From assembly GCA_027623235.1 (NCBI GenBank), contig JAQBVJ010000034.1, positions 1 through 57,258 on the forward strand: DNA of 57,258 nucleotides. Reading direction: 5' to 3'. Below the pieces are notes generated by a model that had not been told where the DNA came from, made no database searches, and was given only the letters and a program-made list of their open reading frames with translations. This DNA is from Planctomycetota bacterium. GTDB lineage: Bacteria > Planctomycetota > Planctomycetia > Planctomycetales > Planctomycetaceae. A program made the translations under genes and the position numbers. Positions 10,004-19,332 of the stretch are shown piece after piece. How positions within the stretch are numbered: position 1 is the stretch's first letter; each line of letters opens with the position of its first letter.

Positions 10004-10054
10004 GGTCGCGAATCTTTATCGACGCGTTTCGAGTCCGACTCAGAGTGAACGAAA

Positions 10055-10082
10055 AATGCCGCCCGGTAACCCGGGCGGCATT
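10055..10082 (-). terminator. Strong hairpin with leftward U-tract between SPFH and Arc-like genes
   Basis: A perfect 12-bp stem (AATGCCGCCCGG) with a TAAC loop. On the plus strand no T-run follows. On the minus strand the stem is followed by TTTTTCG, so it works best as a terminator for leftward transcription, which would come from the envelope-protein gene at 10287-11219 after crossing the Arc-like gene antisense. On the plus strand it sits just before the Arc-like ribosome-binding site and could act as an attenuating structure. Confidence 0.65.
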
Positions 10083-10100
10083 CTGGTTGAGGAGAAGCCT

Positions 10101-10283
10101 GTGCCTCGCGAATCCTTCCTGCTGCGGACCGATCCGAAAATCCTGGACGCGTTGCGTCGCTGGGCTGAAGACGAGCTGCGCAGTACTAACGGACAGCTGG
10201 ACTACATTCTTCGCAAGGCGTTACGAGACGCGAACCGGCTTCCCAAAAAAGATTCGGGTTCTGCCGAGACTCGCCCATCCTGA
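10101..10283 (+). CDS. Arc-like (ribbon-helix-helix) DNA-binding protein
   Basis: The 60-residue product has a ribbon-helix-helix pattern: a short strand (ESFLLRTDPKIL), then two helices (ALRRWAEDELR and LDYILRKALRDA). The GTG at 10101 is preferred as start because GAGGAG lies seven bases upstream; the in-frame ATG at 10056 falls inside the terminator-like hairpin and would translate it as extra residues. Proteins of this type usually bind operators as dimers. It probably forms an operon with the SPFH gene and may autoregulate it. It is convergent with the envelope-protein gene, only three bases away. Target DNA is unknown. Confidence 0.7.
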   Translation: MPRESFLLRTDPKILDALRRWAEDELRSTNGQLDYILRKALRDANRLPKKDSGSAETRPS

Positions 10284-10286
10284 TTG

Positions 10287-11219
10287 CTATCGTCCCAGGT
10301 ACTGGCTGCCACATGGCGGCTTCGGAGCACATGGAACTTTGGGAACCGTCACGCAACGCTCGACAGTTTGCGGGACCATTCGAGTGACCGGCACGTCGAA
10401 CTCCCGCCGAACGGTGATCGGGACAGCGACCGTCTGGTTCTGGACGACCTGTCGTGGAACCTGCCGATACTGCGTCACCTGCTCGGTACGGACCTGCTGA
10501 CGTGGGACCTGAACCTGGACGGGAACATGGACCGTCTGCTGGACCTGCTGATACTCCAGAACTCGACGCGTCTGTTGCTGAGTCTGGTACTGAGTCACAG
10601 GAACTTGATAGGTGAACTGCTCGGTGCAGGGCTGCTGCTGATACTGAATCTGCTCGACGAAATGAGTGACCGGTTGCGAGTACATTGTCTGGGCGGCCAT
10701 CCCTGGAACAGTGGTGACACACTGGCACTGCTTCGTCACAGGGACCTGGACACGAACCGGGACGGTCCGCAGGACCTGCCGGGTTCCCACTCGATTTTCA
10801 ACACCCTGAACCGCGACTCTGACAGGCTCGACAATGTCGCGGTAGACGGGCTGGTTGATCGTCTGGGTCTGTGCCTGCAGTCGCGTTTCCGTCGTCATGA
10901 CGGTTTCGGTCCGGCAGACGTTGACGACGTGTGGCACGGTTTCGTAGACGGTGACCGTTTGAGGTCGACTTTGATATTGAATCTGCTGTTCAAGCACCGT
11001 TCGCTTTTCGGTGGTCGTTTGAGGCACCATGATCTGCTGGCGAACGATCTGGGTTTGAGCTGTGGCTTGCGGGACGAATACTCCCGCAGAACTTCTTGCC
11101 ACAACGTTCGCACTGGTCGCGTGGTAGGCGGTTTTGCGTGGTCCGGATGCTTCCGTCACACCTGAAAATGAAGTGCCAGCAACACAAAGTCCGAGGCACA
11201 AATGAGTTACGAATCGCAT
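10287..11219 (-). CDS. Secreted V/Q/T-rich repetitive envelope protein (YTV-like)
   Basis: The 310-residue product starts at ATG 11219, just after GAGGAGGAGACGCC on the coding strand, an excellent ribosome-binding site; the longer frame to 11297 is unlikely. A Sec signal peptide spans about residues 1-24. The mature part is almost entirely made of short degenerate repeats built on V-P-V/V-P-x-Q, Y-E/Y-Q-T-V and Q-Q-Q-T, with occasional Cys (KQCQC, ERCVTVPKVPC). This resembles the planctomycete-specific YTV-repeat cell-wall proteins described in Rhodopirellula, which have similarly biased composition. A role in the proteinaceous envelope is inferred. Specific domain membership should be treated as probable only. 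Confidence 0.65.
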   Translation of the reverse strand: MRFVTHLCLGLCVAGTSFSGVTEASGPRKTAYHATSANVVARSSAGVFVPQATAQTQIVRQQIMVPQTTTEKRTVLEQQIQYQSRPQTVTVYETVPHVVNVCRTETVMTTETRLQAQTQTINQPVYRDIVEPVRVAVQGVENRVGTRQVLRTVPVRVQVPVTKQCQCVTTVPGMAAQTMYSQPVTHFVEQIQYQQQPCTEQFTYQVPVTQYQTQQQTRRVLEYQQVQQTVHVPVQVQVPRQQVRTEQVTQYRQVPRQVVQNQTVAVPITVRREFDVPVTRMVPQTVERCVTVPKVPCAPKPPCGSQYLGR

Positions 11220-11408
11220 GGGCGTCTCCTCCTCTCGCGGATTCTCTCCAGCCCTACGGCCTACAATGGCCATGTGGCGTCTCAACATGATTGTCACGTC
11301 GTGAGGATTATGACGGTTGTGCAGACTATGTCAATTATGCATGTTGCCTATTTGTCCTGAATGATGGTGATACTGGTCCGTGACCCGGTTCCTGGCGGAG
11401 CATTGAAA

Positions 11409-12545
11409 ATGAGCGATCGAGTCGACGTCGTCGTGCTTGGAACGGGCGGATTCGGGAGCGCGTGCCTGGCTCAGCTAGCTCGGCGCGGGGTCAGCGTTCT
11501 GGGCCTGGACGCGTTTCTGCCCGGGCACGATCGAGGCAGTTCGCATGGAGACACGCGGATCATTCGGCAGGCGTATTTTGAGCGTCCCGACTACGTACCG
11601 CTGCTTCGAAGGGCGTACGAGTTATGGCGAGAGCTGGAGTTTGAATCCGGGCGGGCTCTCATGAATCTTTGCGGCCTCATGCTGGCAGGACGGCCTGTTG
11701 ACGAGGCGGTCTCTGGTTCGCGGCTGGCGGCAAAGATCCACGGTGTCGAGATTCAAAACCTGTCGAAGAAAGAGGCGACTGAACGATGGCCTGGATTTCA
11801 GCTACCAGACGGCTTTGAGGTTGTCCACGAGCCAACGGCCGGGTTCCTTTTTGTCGAGGACTCGGTCCGGAGTCACGTCGACTGCGCCGTCCGGGCGGGA
11901 GCTCAAGTGCGGATCGGAAAACGAGTTCTCGGCTGGACGTCAAACGGACGCACCGTGACGATCAGAACGGACAAAGGCACAATCGAAGCAGCATCCCTGG
12001 TTGTCACGGCCGGTGCGTGGGCCTCTCAACTGCTGCAAAAAGTTCCGGGCCTTCCCACACTTCAGGTTCTGCGAAAAGTCCTGATGTGGAATCGCGTGCG
12101 GAATCAGGATTATTCCATCGATCAAGGCGGGTGCGGGTTTCTGTTCAATATGCCCGAAGGAACGTTTTACGGTTTCCCCAGCCTCGATGGAGCGACGGTC
12201 AAGATCGCGGAACACACCGGCGGCCAGGTGGTTGCCGACCCACTGCAGGTTGAGCGTCGACTTTTGCCGAGCGACGTTGCGCCGGTTTCTGAATTTGTGC
12301 GAGCTGTGATGCCGAGCCTGGAACCGGAGCCGGTTCGCCATGCGACCTGCATGTACACGATGAGTCCGGATTCGCACTTCATCGTGGATCGTCATCCGGA
12401 GTTTGCCAACGTCGTTTTTGGAGCCGGCTTTTCGGGGCACGGCTTCAAGTTCACTCCGGTGATTGGCGAGGCACTCGCGGATCTCGCACTGGAAGGAGCG
12501 ACGAAGCTGCCCATCGATTTTCTTGGCCTGCGGCGGTTCGCATGA
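11409..12545 (+). CDS. Sarcosine oxidase / N-methyltryptophan oxidase family flavoenzyme
   Basis: The 378-residue product is a DAO-superfamily FAD enzyme oxidising an N-methyl amino acid (monomeric sarcosine oxidase or SolA type), producing formaldehyde and peroxide. The FAD-binding VVVLGTGGFGSACL is at the N-terminus; SHGDTRIIRQAYFE is the family hallmark near residue 55. The Cys in ATCMYTMSPD corresponds to the covalent flavin attachment site. AGFSGHGFKFTPVIGE at the C-terminus closes the FAD site. The start at 11409 follows GGCGGAG and removes an unlikely 16-residue extension. It stands alone and is convergent with the sigma factor gene (16 bases). Which of the two substrates it uses is undecided. 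Confidence 0.85.
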   Translation: MSDRVDVVVLGTGGFGSACLAQLARRGVSVLGLDAFLPGHDRGSSHGDTRIIRQAYFERPDYVPLLRRAYELWRELEFESGRALMNLCGLMLAGRPVDEAVSGSRLAAKIHGVEIQNLSKKEATERWPGFQLPDGFEVVHEPTAGFLFVEDSVRSHVDCAVRAGAQVRIGKRVLGWTSNGRTVTIRTDKGTIEAASLVVTAGAWASQLLQKVPGLPTLQVLRKVLMWNRVRNQDYSIDQGGCGFLFNMPEGTFYGFPSLDGATVKIAEHTGGQVVADPLQVERRLLPSDVAPVSEFVRAVMPSLEPEPVRHATCMYTMSPDSHFIVDRHPEFANVVFGAGFSGHGFKFTPVIGEALADLALEGATKLPIDFLGLRRFA

Positions 12546-12561
12546 CTTAGCGGTCAGAGTT

Positions 12562-13185
12562 TCAGTTGCGATGAGATCGCAGCCAGGTGTCCCGAATCTT
12601 CACCAGGCGGCGTTCGACATTGCGAATGTCAATGGAAAGCTGTTCGGCAATTTCGGCGGTTGAAAATCCTTCGAGGCGGGCGAGAAGAATGGCCTTCAAC
12701 GTGTCGTCCGAAAGTCGAGCGACCAGGCTCTCGCACTCGTCGGCGAATTCGGAAATCACATCCGGTCCCGGACTTCCGGCAGCTGCTTCGTTGTAGTAGG
12801 AGGCCGCCGCGTCGCCGCCGCCAACGGACAGAGCAGATTCAAGCAGGACGCGTCCGCCACCTCGCTTCTGAGTCAGTTCGTAGCTCCGTCGCGTGGCAAC
12901 TTTGCGGGCGGTGATCGTGATGAGCAGGCGTGACAGGCTGTCGAAATCGGAAAGCCCCTCGTACTTGCCTTTTTCGAGTCCTGCGCAGAATGACACGAGC
13001 GCGCTCTGCGCGGCGTCTTCTTCGTCGTACGCCTGCCCGGGAACCGTCTTCATCCGACGTCGAGCAAACCGTTTCAGCCGGTTGAACCAGGTTCGCCACA
13101 GCGCGTTGATCGCCTCGTCGTCGTTGTCACGTAACGACGACAGCATCAGAGTGATCGTTTCTTCGCTGACGCGGTTGGGAATCAT
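12562..13185 (-). CDS. ECF-type RNA polymerase sigma factor
   Basis: The 207-residue product is in the size range of planctomycete ECF sigma factors. Region 2 is represented by the segment LWRTWFNRLKRFARRRM through DEEDAAQSAL; region 4 by LSDDTLKAILLARLEGFSTAEIAEQL, a clear sigma-4 helix-turn-helix, ending in VERRLVKIRDTWLR. The start at 13185 (MIPNRVSEETITLM) is preferred over upstream in-frame codons that encode non-helical, Cys-containing sequence. No anti-sigma gene is adjacent, so activation may be indirect. Its regulon is unknown. Confidence 0.85.
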   Translation of the reverse strand: MIPNRVSEETITLMLSSLRDNDDEAINALWRTWFNRLKRFARRRMKTVPGQAYDEEDAAQSALVSFCAGLEKGKYEGLSDFDSLSRLLITITARKVATRRSYELTQKRGGGRVLLESALSVGGGDAAASYYNEAAAGSPGPDVISEFADECESLVARLSDDTLKAILLARLEGFSTAEIAEQLSIDIRNVERRLVKIRDTWLRSHRN

Positions 13186-13348
13186 TTGCTCGCACTGCCT
13201 CGAATTCGGTCGTGACACATAACGTGTAGCATGCCCGCAGGTAGGGGAATTCCCGATGGCGTGTATGCGGAGGCGTTTCCCGCATTTGGAGTTCGATCGT
13301 ACCAGCAAGGCAGGATGAATCGCTCAGGAAATCTGTTGCCAGATCGCG

Positions 13349-13392
13349 CCGTGCTGCGGCAGCGGAGGCGCCGTGCTTCGGCAGCGGGGGAG
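13349..13392. repeat. 22-bp imperfect tandem duplication
   Basis: Two adjacent 22-base units (13349-13370 and 13371-13392) agree at 19 of 22 positions and each contain GCGGCAGC- or TCGGCAGC-type palindromic cores. They lie immediately 3' of the dCTP deaminase gene (minus strand), where they could fold as part of a transcription stop. No T-tract is obvious. Confidence 0.5.
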
Positions 13393-13400
13393 GATGTCGG

Positions 13401-13967
13401 TCAGCCGAGTTCCTGGCCGAACGAGAGACGCATCTGCGGGTCTTTTTTCTCGACCCATTCTTTGTAAATCAGGCTGGGCTGAATGTCCTGATTGTTCTGG
13501 TATTTATCGCTGCGGTACTCAGTGATGTCGCCTTCGACGGTGTGGTAGAAGATTTCGCAGATGGAGATGCCGGGATAAATCCGGACCGGCTGCACGGCGA
13601 AGATTTGCAGAGTCCAGTATCCGCAGAAGCCGATATCGCCAAATCCCGAGGTGCAGTGCACGAACAAGCCAAGCCGGCCAACCGATGATCGCCCTTCGAT
13701 CATCGGGACGAGATTGTGTGTCTCGGTCCGCTCGACTGTGCGGCCCAGGTACAACTGATTCGGGTTCAGCACGAACCCTTCGGGAGGAATCGTGTAGCGA
13801 CGCAGTCGATTCGGGCGTCGCATGTCGAGGACGATTTCCTCGTAAACCAGCAGCTCATCGTGAAGCCGGAGGTTGTAGCTGTTCGGGTTGATCTGCTTTT
13901 CGTCAAACGGGTCAATGACGATGTTGTTGTCGATCTGTTTTCGAATTTCCTGACCAGTAAGGATCAT
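13401..13967 (-). CDS. dcd: dCTP deaminase
   Basis: This enzyme deaminates dCTP (to dUTP, or dUMP in bifunctional forms), feeding thymidylate synthesis. The start at 13967 gives the canonical N-terminus MILTGQEIRKQI and a 188-residue product, the normal length; the frame back to 14087 adds an unrelated tail. INPNSYNLRL and the active-site segment EGRSSVGRLGLFVH match the Dcd/dUTPase trimer fold, and IYPGISICEIFYH follows. It is followed on the same strand by the tandem duplication and then the sigma factor gene, 215 bases away. Mono- versus bifunctional activity cannot be decided here. Confidence 0.9.
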   Translation of the reverse strand: MILTGQEIRKQIDNNIVIDPFDEKQINPNSYNLRLHDELLVYEEIVLDMRRPNRLRRYTIPPEGFVLNPNQLYLGRTVERTETHNLVPMIEGRSSVGRLGLFVHCTSGFGDIGFCGYWTLQIFAVQPVRIYPGISICEIFYHTVEGDITEYRSDKYQNNQDIQPSLIYKEWVEKKDPQMRLSFGQELG

Positions 13968-14420
13968 CGATAGGAGCCTGATGAGGGAACAACCGCAGCG
14001 TTTCGGCAAGGTAAGGCGTTCGGACCGGGGATTCAATCCGCGCAGCGGGTTCAATTGGGCCGGCTGGCAATTCGACAACTCTGTCACATTGGCAGTCGCC
14101 GATCGCGAGTGAGCTGCTGTTCTGATTCTGCCATTGTGGCAATTGAATGGTCAACAGTTTTTCTTCATCTGGATAGGCGCAAGCCTAATTGTGAAGGCAG
14201 GTTGCGGCCCGCATCGTGCTGTCCGTTTCCTATTGGCACGGCCTTTGCTTTTATGATTTCGCGACGAATCCAGACGCCTCTCAGACAGACGGGCCACGAC
14301 AAAAACAGTCGGCGGTGTGTCAGTCGAGGAGGCAGCCCCGATCTGCAATTTGCTTGAGGCGAGTTTACGAGCCTCAGTTGAGCGGTCAGTTTTCTCACGA
14401 CGAGATGAGGAGTATTAGAG
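13968..14420. other. Long divergent intergenic region between dcd and dnaK
   Basis: There are 453 bases with no convincing gene. The only strong element I see is the sigma-54-type promoter at 14233-14249 pointing at dnaK. I looked for the CIRCE inverted repeat (TTAGCACTC-N9-GAGTGCTAA) and found none. GAGGAG at 14406-14411 is the dnaK ribosome-binding site. Confidence 0.6.
14233..14249 (+). promoter_or_regulatory. Sigma-54 (-24/-12) promoter upstream of dnaK
   Basis: TTGGCACG (14233-14240), four bases GCCT, then TTGCT (14245-14249) match the RpoN consensus YTGGCACG-N4-TTGCW at every fixed position. The diagnostic GG (14235-14236) and GC (14247-14248) are separated by exactly ten bases. The expected transcription start is near 14260, giving dnaK a leader of about 160 bases. 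An RpoN promoter would require an activator ATPase bound upstream; no binding site could be identified by eye. Confidence 0.7.
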
Positions 14421-16325
14421 ATGGCAGAAGGTGAAAAGGTTATCGGCATCGACCTTGGTACAACGAACTCTGTGGTTTCCGTGATGGAAGGTTCCGTCCC
14501 GAAGGTGATTGCGAACCTGGAAGGCAACCGCCTGACTCCAAGTGTTGTTGCCTTCACCGATAAAGGCGGCACGCTGGTTGGCGAACCGGCGAAGAACCAG
14601 GCGGTCACGAATCCGCACAACACGATCTACTCCGTCAAGAGATTCATGGGGCGACGTCACAGTGAAGTCGCCTCTGAAGAAAAGATCGTTCCTTACAAAG
14701 TTGTTGGCGGCCCTGACGACTATGTGAAGATCGAAGTCAACGGCGAGGAATACTCGCCGCCGCAGATTTCCGCGATGATCCTTCAGAAGCTGAAGGAGTC
14801 TGCGGAAAGCTACCTGGGGCACAAGGTCAAGAAAGCGGTCATCACAGTTCCGGCCTACTTCAACGATGCTCAGCGACAGGCGACAAAAGATGCCGGCCAG
14901 ATCGCCGGCCTGGAAGTCGCGCGCATCATTAACGAGCCGACAGCCGCCGCGCTGGCCTACGGTCTTGAGAAAAAGAAAGACCAGAAGATCGCGGTCTTCG
15001 ACTTCGGCGGCGGAACGTTCGACGTCTCGATCCTGGAAGTCAGTGACGAGCTTGTCGAAGTGCTCAGCACGAACGGTGACACTCACCTTGGTGGCGACGA
15101 CTTTGATGAAGAACTCATCAAATTCATCGCTGATCAGTTCAAGAAGGACAACGGTGTCGACCTGCGAGACGACGCCATGGCACTTCAGCGACTTCGCGAG
15201 GCGGCAGAAAAAGCCAAGAAGGAACTCTCCAGCGCTCAGTCAACGGACATCAACCTGCCGTTCATCATGGCGGACGCATCCGGGGCGAAGCACCTTCAGA
15301 TGAGTATTTCGAGGGCCGACTTTGAACGGCTGATCGATCCGCTGGTCGAGCGAACGCGGAACCCCGTTCTTAACGCGATCAAAGATGCGAAGCTGTCTGC
15401 GGCGGACATCGATGAAATCGTGATGGTCGGCGGCTCGACTCGAGTCCCGAAAGTCCAGGAGTTCGTCAAAAGTCTGTTCGGCGGCAAAGAGCCTCACAAG
15501 GGCGTGAACCCGGACGAAGTTGTTTCGGTAGGAGCAGCCATCCAGGGCGGCATCATCACGGGCGAAGTCACCGACGTCGTCCTGATGGATGTGACCCCGT
15601 TGTCTCTCGGCATTGAAACCGAAGGCGGCGTGATGACAGTTCTCATCGAAAGAAACGCGACGATCCCGACGACAAAAAGCGAGACGTTCTCAACGGCGTC
15701 CGACAACCAGCCAGCCGTGACGGTCACCGTCTTTCAGGGTGAGCGGCCGATGGCGACTGATAATCGGCAGCTTGGTCAGTTCAATCTCGATGGGATCCCG
15801 CCCGCACCGCGAGGTGTGCCGCAGGTAGAGGTGACCTTCGACATCGACGTCAACGGCATTCTGAAAGTGTCTGCCAAGGACAAGGCGAGCGGCAAGGAAC
15901 AGTCCGTTCGGATTGAAAACTCAAGCGGGTTATCTGAAGAAGAAATCGAGAAGATGCGGAAGGAAGCGGAATCTCACGCTTCGGAAGACAAAGGCCGACG
16001 GGAACTCGCCGAGCAGAAGAACGTTGCTTCAACGCTCGCTTATCAGACAGAGAAGTCCGTCACCGAACTTGGCGACAAGCTGGACGACGCTTCGAAGTCA
16101 GCCATCGAGGCGTCGATCAACAAGGTGAAGGAAGCCGCCAAAGGCGACGACATCGACAAAATCAAATCGGCCGTGTCCGAACTGGAACAGGCAGCCAAAG
16201 CCTTCGCCCAGCTCTACCAGCAGTCGGCAGAAGGTGGTGCGTCTGCGGAAGACGCATCCGAAACTGCCGGAGCGGCTGCGGGCGCGGACGACGAAGTCAT
16301 CGACGCGGAATTTGAAACCAAGTAG
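14421..16325 (+). CDS. dnaK: Molecular chaperone DnaK (Hsp70)
   Basis: This cytoplasmic ATP-dependent chaperone has 634 residues, the normal length. The ATPase domain begins with [10 protein letters not shown] (from residue 9). [12 protein letters not shown] and VGGSTRVP are the second phosphate-binding and adenosine motifs, the linker is [13 protein letters not shown], and the tail ends in [12 protein letters not shown] as in typical bacterial DnaK. Start ATG 14421 is preceded by GAGGAG. It is followed by clpB on the same strand after 172 bases containing a hairpin, so the pair forms a disaggregase module. grpE and dnaJ are not adjacent. Regulation probably involves the upstream sigma-54-type promoter rather than CIRCE/HrcA. 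Confidence 0.98.
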   Translation: MAEGEKVIGIDLGTTNSVVSVMEGSVPKVIANLEGNRLTPSVVAFTDKGGTLVGEPAKNQAVTNPHNTIYSVKRFMGRRHSEVASEEKIVPYKVVGGPDDYVKIEVNGEEYSPPQISAMILQKLKESAESYLGHKVKKAVITVPAYFNDAQRQATKDAGQIAGLEVARIINEPTAAALAYGLEKKKDQKIAVFDFGGGTFDVSILEVSDELVEVLSTNGDTHLGGDDFDEELIKFIADQFKKDNGVDLRDDAMALQRLREAAEKAKKELSSAQSTDINLPFIMADASGAKHLQMSISRADFERLIDPLVERTRNPVLNAIKDAKLSAADIDEIVMVGGSTRVPKVQEFVKSLFGGKEPHKGVNPDEVVSVGAAIQGGIITGEVTDVVLMDVTPLSLGIETEGGVMTVLIERNATIPTTKSETFSTASDNQPAVTVTVFQGERPMATDNRQLGQFNLDGIPPAPRGVPQVEVTFDIDVNGILKVSAKDKASGKEQSVRIENSSGLSEEEIEKMRKEAESHASEDKGRRELAEQKNVASTLAYQTEKSVTELGDKLDDASKSAIEASINKVKEAAKGDDIDKIKSAVSELEQAAKAFAQLYQQSAEGGASAEDASETAGAAAGADDEVIDAEFETK

Positions 16326-16339
16326 TCATCGCGAGCTCC

Positions 16340-16371
16340 GAGGCAGCTGGTCCCCTCCGGCCAGCTGCCTC
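16340..16371 (+). terminator. Hairpin between dnaK and clpB
   Basis: A perfect 11-bp stem (GAGGCAGCTGG with its complement) closes a 10-base loop 15 bases after the dnaK stop codon. No T-run follows, so it is more likely a partial terminator or mRNA-stabilising 3' hairpin than a full stop. It would let dnaK mRNA exceed clpB mRNA. Confidence 0.5.
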
Positions 16372-16497
16372 CGGGGCCGGGCTTCCGCCCCTCAGGCATT
16401 CGCCCTGAGACAATCGTCTGCCCTTTCGACTGCCGAACGGCATTCCATTTGCTATTCCCATCTGCGCTCATGATGCGCGCGGATAAGGAGACCAGAC

Positions 16498-19140
16498 ATG
16501 TCCATTCGATTCGAAAAGCTCACCGTCAAAGCTCAGGAAGCGGTCCAGCGGGCACAGAAGCTGGCCGAAGACAAAGGGCATTCGCAGCTGACTTCGCTGC
16601 ACCTTTTGAAAGCTCTACTTGATGAGGAGCAGGGAGTGGTCCGCCCGATCGTTCAGAAGATTGGCGCGAGTCCGGATCAGCTTCGGGCGACGACCGTCCA
16701 GGACCTCAATCGATTGCCGAAGGTCTCCGGCGGAGGTGGCATGCAGGTCGGCCTCGGTCAGGAACTGCTGCGCGTGTTTGACGCCGCGCAGAAGCAGGCC
16801 GATCAGATGAAGGATCAGTTTCTGTCCACGGAGCATCTTCTGATCGGGCTGGTCAAAGTGGATTCTGAGGCGAAAAAGATTCTCAACCTGAACGGCGTCG
16901 GCGAGCACGACGTGCTGGAGGCACTCAAGTCGATCCGCGGCGGACAAACAATCAACGATCAGTCCCCCGAAGAAAAGTATCAGGCCTTGAAGCAGTACGG
17001 CATCGACCTTGTCGAGCTCGCGCGTAAAGGAAAAGTCGATCCAGTGGTCGGCCGCGACACGGAAATCCGGCGTGTGATCCAGGTTCTCTCGCGGCGACGC
17101 AAGAACAATCCAGTGCTCATCGGCGAGCCCGGTGTCGGCAAGACCGCGATCGTTGAGGGTCTCGCCCATCGAATCGTGACGGGCGACGTGCCGCAGAACC
17201 TCAAAAACAAAACCGTTGTCGCGCTCGATATGGGAGCTCTCATCGCGGGAGCCAAGTACCGAGGCGAATTCGAGGATCGACTCAAGGCCGTGCTGCGTGA
17301 AGTCACCGAATCGAACGGCCAGGTCATCCTCTTCATCGATGAGCTGCACACAGTCGTCGGCGCGGGAGCGAGCGAAGGCGCGATGGATGCTTCGAACCTG
17401 CTGAAGCCGGCGCTGGCTCGCGGCGAGCTGCACTGCGTCGGCGCGACAACGCTCGACGAGTACCGCAAATACATTGAAAAGGACCCGGCTCTCGAACGGC
17501 GGTTCCAGCCGGTGAAGGTTCAGGAGCCGAACGTGCAGGACACGATTTCGATTCTGCGCGGATTGAAGGAGCGGTACGAGTCGCACCACGGTGTGCGAAT
17601 TACGGATGATTCACTCATCGCAGCGGCGACACTTTCCGACCGGTACATTTCCGACCGCTTCCTGCCGGACAAGGCGATCGACCTGGTCGACGAGGCGGGC
17701 AGTCGGCTGCGGATGGAAATCGACTCGATGCCGGTCGAAGTCGACGAGGCAACGCGCGAACTCACGCGGATGCAGATCGAAGCCCAGGCCCTCGCCAGTG
17801 AGTCCAGTGCCGACAGCAAGCAGCGACTTGAGGACCTGCGTCGAAAGATCGCCGACCGCGAGGAAGACGTGAACCAGTTGAAGGCCCGGTGGGAGACCGA
17901 GAAGCAGGCCTTGTCCGGAGTGCAGCCGCTCAAAGAGGAAATCGACGGACTGCGGACCGAGTACGAGCGAGTTTTCAATCAGGCTCGGCAGACAAACTCG
18001 AACGAGGATTACGTGCGGGCGTTTGAAGTGGAGAAACAGCTCAAGGCCGCTCAGGAAAAGCTCGCCGAAGTGGAAGTGAAGCTTGCCGAAGTCGACGCCG
18101 GCGGCGGCGAGAAACTGCTCCGCGAAGAGGTCTCGCCGGAAGATATCGCCAAGGTCGTCAGCGCGTGGACCGGCGTGCCCGTTTCGAAGATGCTCGAAGG
18201 TGACCGCGAGAAACTGCTCTCGATGGAAGACCGGATTCACGAGCGGATGATTAATCAGCACGAAGCGGTGCGGGCCGTCTCGAACGCGGTGCGTCGTTCG
18301 CGGTCGGGGCTGCAGGATCGCAACCGGCCCATCGGCTCGTTCATTTTCCTCGGCCCGACCGGCGTTGGAAAAACCGAGCTGTGCAAAGCCCTCGCCGGAT
18401 TCCTGTTTGACGACGAGCGGAACATGGTCCGTATCGACATGAGTGAGTTCATGGAGAAGCACGCCGTGTCGCGGCTGATCGGAGCTCCCCCCGGCTACGT
18501 CGGCTACGAGGAAGGCGGCAAGCTGACCGAAGCCGTTCGCCGTCAGCCGTACTCGGTGATCCTGCTGGACGAGATCGAGAAGGCTCACCGCGACGTCTTC
18601 AACGTGCTGCTGCAGTTGCTCGACGACGGCCGCCTGACGGACAGCCACGGCCGCACGGTCGACTTCTCCAACACGATCGTCGTCATGACGTCGAACATCG
18701 GCAGCCACCAGATCATGGAGATGGCTGGCTCGGCGACCGACCAGGAAATTCAGGTGGCGGCGATGGAGGCACTCCGTCGGGAATTCCTGCCCGAGTTCCT
18801 CAACCGCGTCGATGAGACCGTCGTGTTTCACCCACTGGGCCGAGGAGAAATCCGGCAGATCGTCGACCTCCAGTTGGAGTCACTGTCGGCACAGATTGAG
18901 GCGAACAACCTGCACCTGGCCGTCACGGACGCCGCCCGGGATTTGCTCGCCGCCGAGGGCTACGACCCGGCCTACGGAGCCCGCCCGCTGAAGCGAGTCA
19001 TCCAGCAGCGCGTCCAGAACGAGCTCGCAAAAGAGTTACTGGCCGGAAGTGTCCCGGAAGGCGCGACGATCACCGTCGACGCGACAAACGACGGGTTCTT
19101 CTTCTCCGTCGATACCGGTGAGGTCTCACTGGCGAATTAA
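16498..19140 (+). CDS. clpB: ATP-dependent disaggregase ClpB
   Basis: This hexameric AAA+ chaperone works with DnaK to rescue aggregated proteins. The 880-residue product has all the expected parts. A Clp-N repeat domain (1-150) is followed by the first AAA+ module with Walker [10 protein letters not shown] (about residue 208) and a DELHT Walker B region. A coiled M-domain (about 405-530, distinguishing it from ClpA/C) leads to the second AAA+ module with GPTGVGKTE (about 618) and the sensor-2 region [12 protein letters not shown]. Start ATG 16498 follows AAGGAGA. It sits downstream of dnaK and is probably co-regulated with it. Confidence 0.98.
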   Translation: MSIRFEKLTVKAQEAVQRAQKLAEDKGHSQLTSLHLLKALLDEEQGVVRPIVQKIGASPDQLRATTVQDLNRLPKVSGGGGMQVGLGQELLRVFDAAQKQADQMKDQFLSTEHLLIGLVKVDSEAKKILNLNGVGEHDVLEALKSIRGGQTINDQSPEEKYQALKQYGIDLVELARKGKVDPVVGRDTEIRRVIQVLSRRRKNNPVLIGEPGVGKTAIVEGLAHRIVTGDVPQNLKNKTVVALDMGALIAGAKYRGEFEDRLKAVLREVTESNGQVILFIDELHTVVGAGASEGAMDASNLLKPALARGELHCVGATTLDEYRKYIEKDPALERRFQPVKVQEPNVQDTISILRGLKERYESHHGVRITDDSLIAAATLSDRYISDRFLPDKAIDLVDEAGSRLRMEIDSMPVEVDEATRELTRMQIEAQALASESSADSKQRLEDLRRKIADREEDVNQLKARWETEKQALSGVQPLKEEIDGLRTEYERVFNQARQTNSNEDYVRAFEVEKQLKAAQEKLAEVEVKLAEVDAGGGEKLLREEVSPEDIAKVVSAWTGVPVSKMLEGDREKLLSMEDRIHERMINQHEAVRAVSNAVRRSRSGLQDRNRPIGSFIFLGPTGVGKTELCKALAGFLFDDERNMVRIDMSEFMEKHAVSRLIGAPPGYVGYEEGGKLTEAVRRQPYSVILLDEIEKAHRDVFNVLLQLLDDGRLTDSHGRTVDFSNTIVVMTSNIGSHQIMEMAGSATDQEIQVAAMEALRREFLPEFLNRVDETVVFHPLGRGEIRQIVDLQLESLSAQIEANNLHLAVTDAARDLLAAEGYDPAYGARPLKRVIQQRVQNELAKELLAGSVPEGATITVDATNDGFFFSVDTGEVSLAN

Positions 19141-19332
19141 GTGTCAATTGAGGATGAGCCCTTCGTTCACAGGATGAGCCCCGTGCCACGGGAGATGCTG
19201 CGGCAGGTTTATCACATGCACACCTCAGTCGGACGATCCTGAATCAGTTTTGGCGGCCTGAGCTTTCGCTCTCACGCGTGCTTCGAGTTACGATGGCTGT
19301 GATTGTTCGGGCAGTGTTCAGGAATGTGCTCA

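Noticed and set aside
10056..10100. ATG start for the Arc-like protein at 10056
   Set aside because: It lies inside the perfect 12-bp hairpin and has no ribosome-binding site, while GTG 10101 has GAGGAG at ideal spacing.
10101..10283. Arc-like protein as half of a toxin-antitoxin pair
   Set aside because: Its neighbours are an SPFH protein and an envelope protein; no small toxin gene lies beside it.
13968..14420. CIRCE operator upstream of dnaK
   Set aside because: No TTAGCACTC...GAGTGCTAA-type inverted repeat is present, even with several mismatches.
17611..18831. 406-codon frame antisense to clpB
   Set aside because: clpB is complete and canonical; the antisense frame is a by-product of its codon bias.
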